DNA from: Enterococcus sp. RIT-PI-f
GTDB taxonomy: Bacteria > Bacillota > Bacilli > Lactobacillales > Enterococcaceae
Reading direction: 5' to 3'
Assembly (NCBI RefSeq): GCF_001297065.1
Contig: NZ_LHOX01000022.1
Span: 108,514-172,513 of the forward strand
Length of the DNA stretch: 64,000 nucleotides
The position numbers and the translations under genes were made by a program. This document shows, piece by piece, positions 63,637 through 64,000 of this stretch (its first letter is position 1; each line of letters begins with the position of its first letter). The notes under the pieces are model-generated. The model was not told the origin of the DNA. It was given only the letters and a program-made list of their open reading frames with translations, and searched no databases.

Positions 63637-63784
63637 TGTATCACTCCTCGTATCATTCCTATTTATTAATAGTATAAAGAAAGATCTGTTTGCAAGCAAA
63701 TCAATAAAAAAAAGTGATCGATCAAGCATAACCTTGACCAATCACTTCTGAAAATAAAAAAAGATAGCCTCAGCTATCAAAAGA

Positions 63785-63858
63785 CTCCGGCAGTAGGACT
63801 CGAACCTACGACATCATGATTAACAGTCATGCGCTACTACCAACTGAGCTATGCCGGA
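63785..63858 (-). tRNA. tRNA-Asn (GTT), copy 2
   Basis: Identical in all 74 bases to the copy at 60311, and placed 15 bases after the 5S rRNA gene. It probably belongs to the rrn transcript. Confidence 0.97.
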
Positions 63859-63873
63859 ATAAAAAAAAGAAAC

Positions 63874-63989
63874 GCGTGGCGACGTCCTACTCTCACAAAG
63901 GGAAACCCTTCACTACAATCGGCGCTAAGAAGCTTAACTTCTGTGTTCGGCATGGTTACAGGTGTATCCTTCTTGCTATCGCCACCACA
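63874..63989 (-). rRNA. rrf: 5S ribosomal RNA
   Basis: 116 bases from TGTGGTGGCGATAGC to GTCGCCACGC, with the universal CCGAACACAGAAGTTAAG. It is the last rRNA of an operon whose 16S and 23S genes should lie beyond 64000 on this strand. Confidence 0.97.
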
Positions 63990-64000
63990 CTATTCAATTG

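Noticed and set aside
1..64000. Prophage, insertion sequence or CRISPR array
   Set aside because: No transposase, integrase, phage structural gene or regularly spaced repeat is seen. The two XRE genes alone do not indicate a prophage.

Overview
The window looks like ordinary chromosome from a low-to-moderate GC Firmicute of the order Lactobacillales, most probably Enterococcus. Reasons: the miaA-hflX-glnR-glnA order, an rpoY-rnjA pair, an EfrAB-like heterodimeric exporter pair, EzrA, Rex, a valS T-box, PepC, an L-asparaginase, and a 5S rRNA of the enterococcal type. The genus call is inference from gene content, not from a search. I see no prophage, insertion sequence, CRISPR array or plasmid function.

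Layout. 1-5.8 kb: an Mga-like regulator cut by the window edge, an FAD/NAD oxidoreductase whose usual redox Cys is Ser, DUF92 and MgtC-type membrane proteins, nagB under probable NagR-type operators, and secreted LysM and YxeA-type proteins. 6-10.4 kb: a four-gene GldA/GldF/GldG/DUF4340 ABC operon. 10.6-17 kb: glnA/glnR with a consensus GlnR box, then hflX/miaA/GDPD joined by ATGA overlaps, then clpP with a CtsR box. 17.2-23.3 kb: a mepR/mepA-like MarR-MATE module with two matching palindromes, a gamma-carbonic anhydrase homologue, and efrAB-like exporters. 23.5-25.6 kb: rpoY-rnjA behind a structured leader.

25.7-33.7 kb: a mannoside-type operon (XRE regulator, two CUT1 permeases, a DUF624 protein, a solute-binding lipoprotein, a GH38 alpha-mannosidase). 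It faces a second XRE gene, and both promoters carry the same GTAAC-N5-GTTAC operator. This is the best candidate in the window for an undescribed regulatory arrangement. 33.7-40.2 kb: csp, radC (ribosome binding site inside a terminator hairpin), a HAD phosphatase, folC, and valS with its T-box. 40.2-47.6 kb: tpx, rex with a Rex box, thiI plus its cysteine desulfurase, ezrA, and aspartate kinase. 47.6-60.2 kb: housekeeping hydrolases, asparaginase, acyl-ACP thioesterase, a small ORF that may be frameshifted, a dual-specificity-type phosphatase, a cystine symporter, a YhcG-like nuclease, pepC, an acyltransferase, and a GntR/DUF5808 pair. 60.3-64 kb: tRNA-Asn, tRNA-Thr, UspA, tiny membrane and HesB-like proteins, a HAD phosphatase, a second identical tRNA-Asn, and 5S rRNA, the 3' end of an rrn operon lying beyond the window.

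Many neighbouring genes work together: thiI with its desulfurase for 4-thiouridine in tRNA, folC with a HAD phosphatase, glnR with glnA, mepR with mepA, and the XRE pair with the mannosidase operon. Intrinsic terminators separate most units clearly. Start sites were chosen by Shine-Dalgarno spacing and often differ from the longest reading frame.
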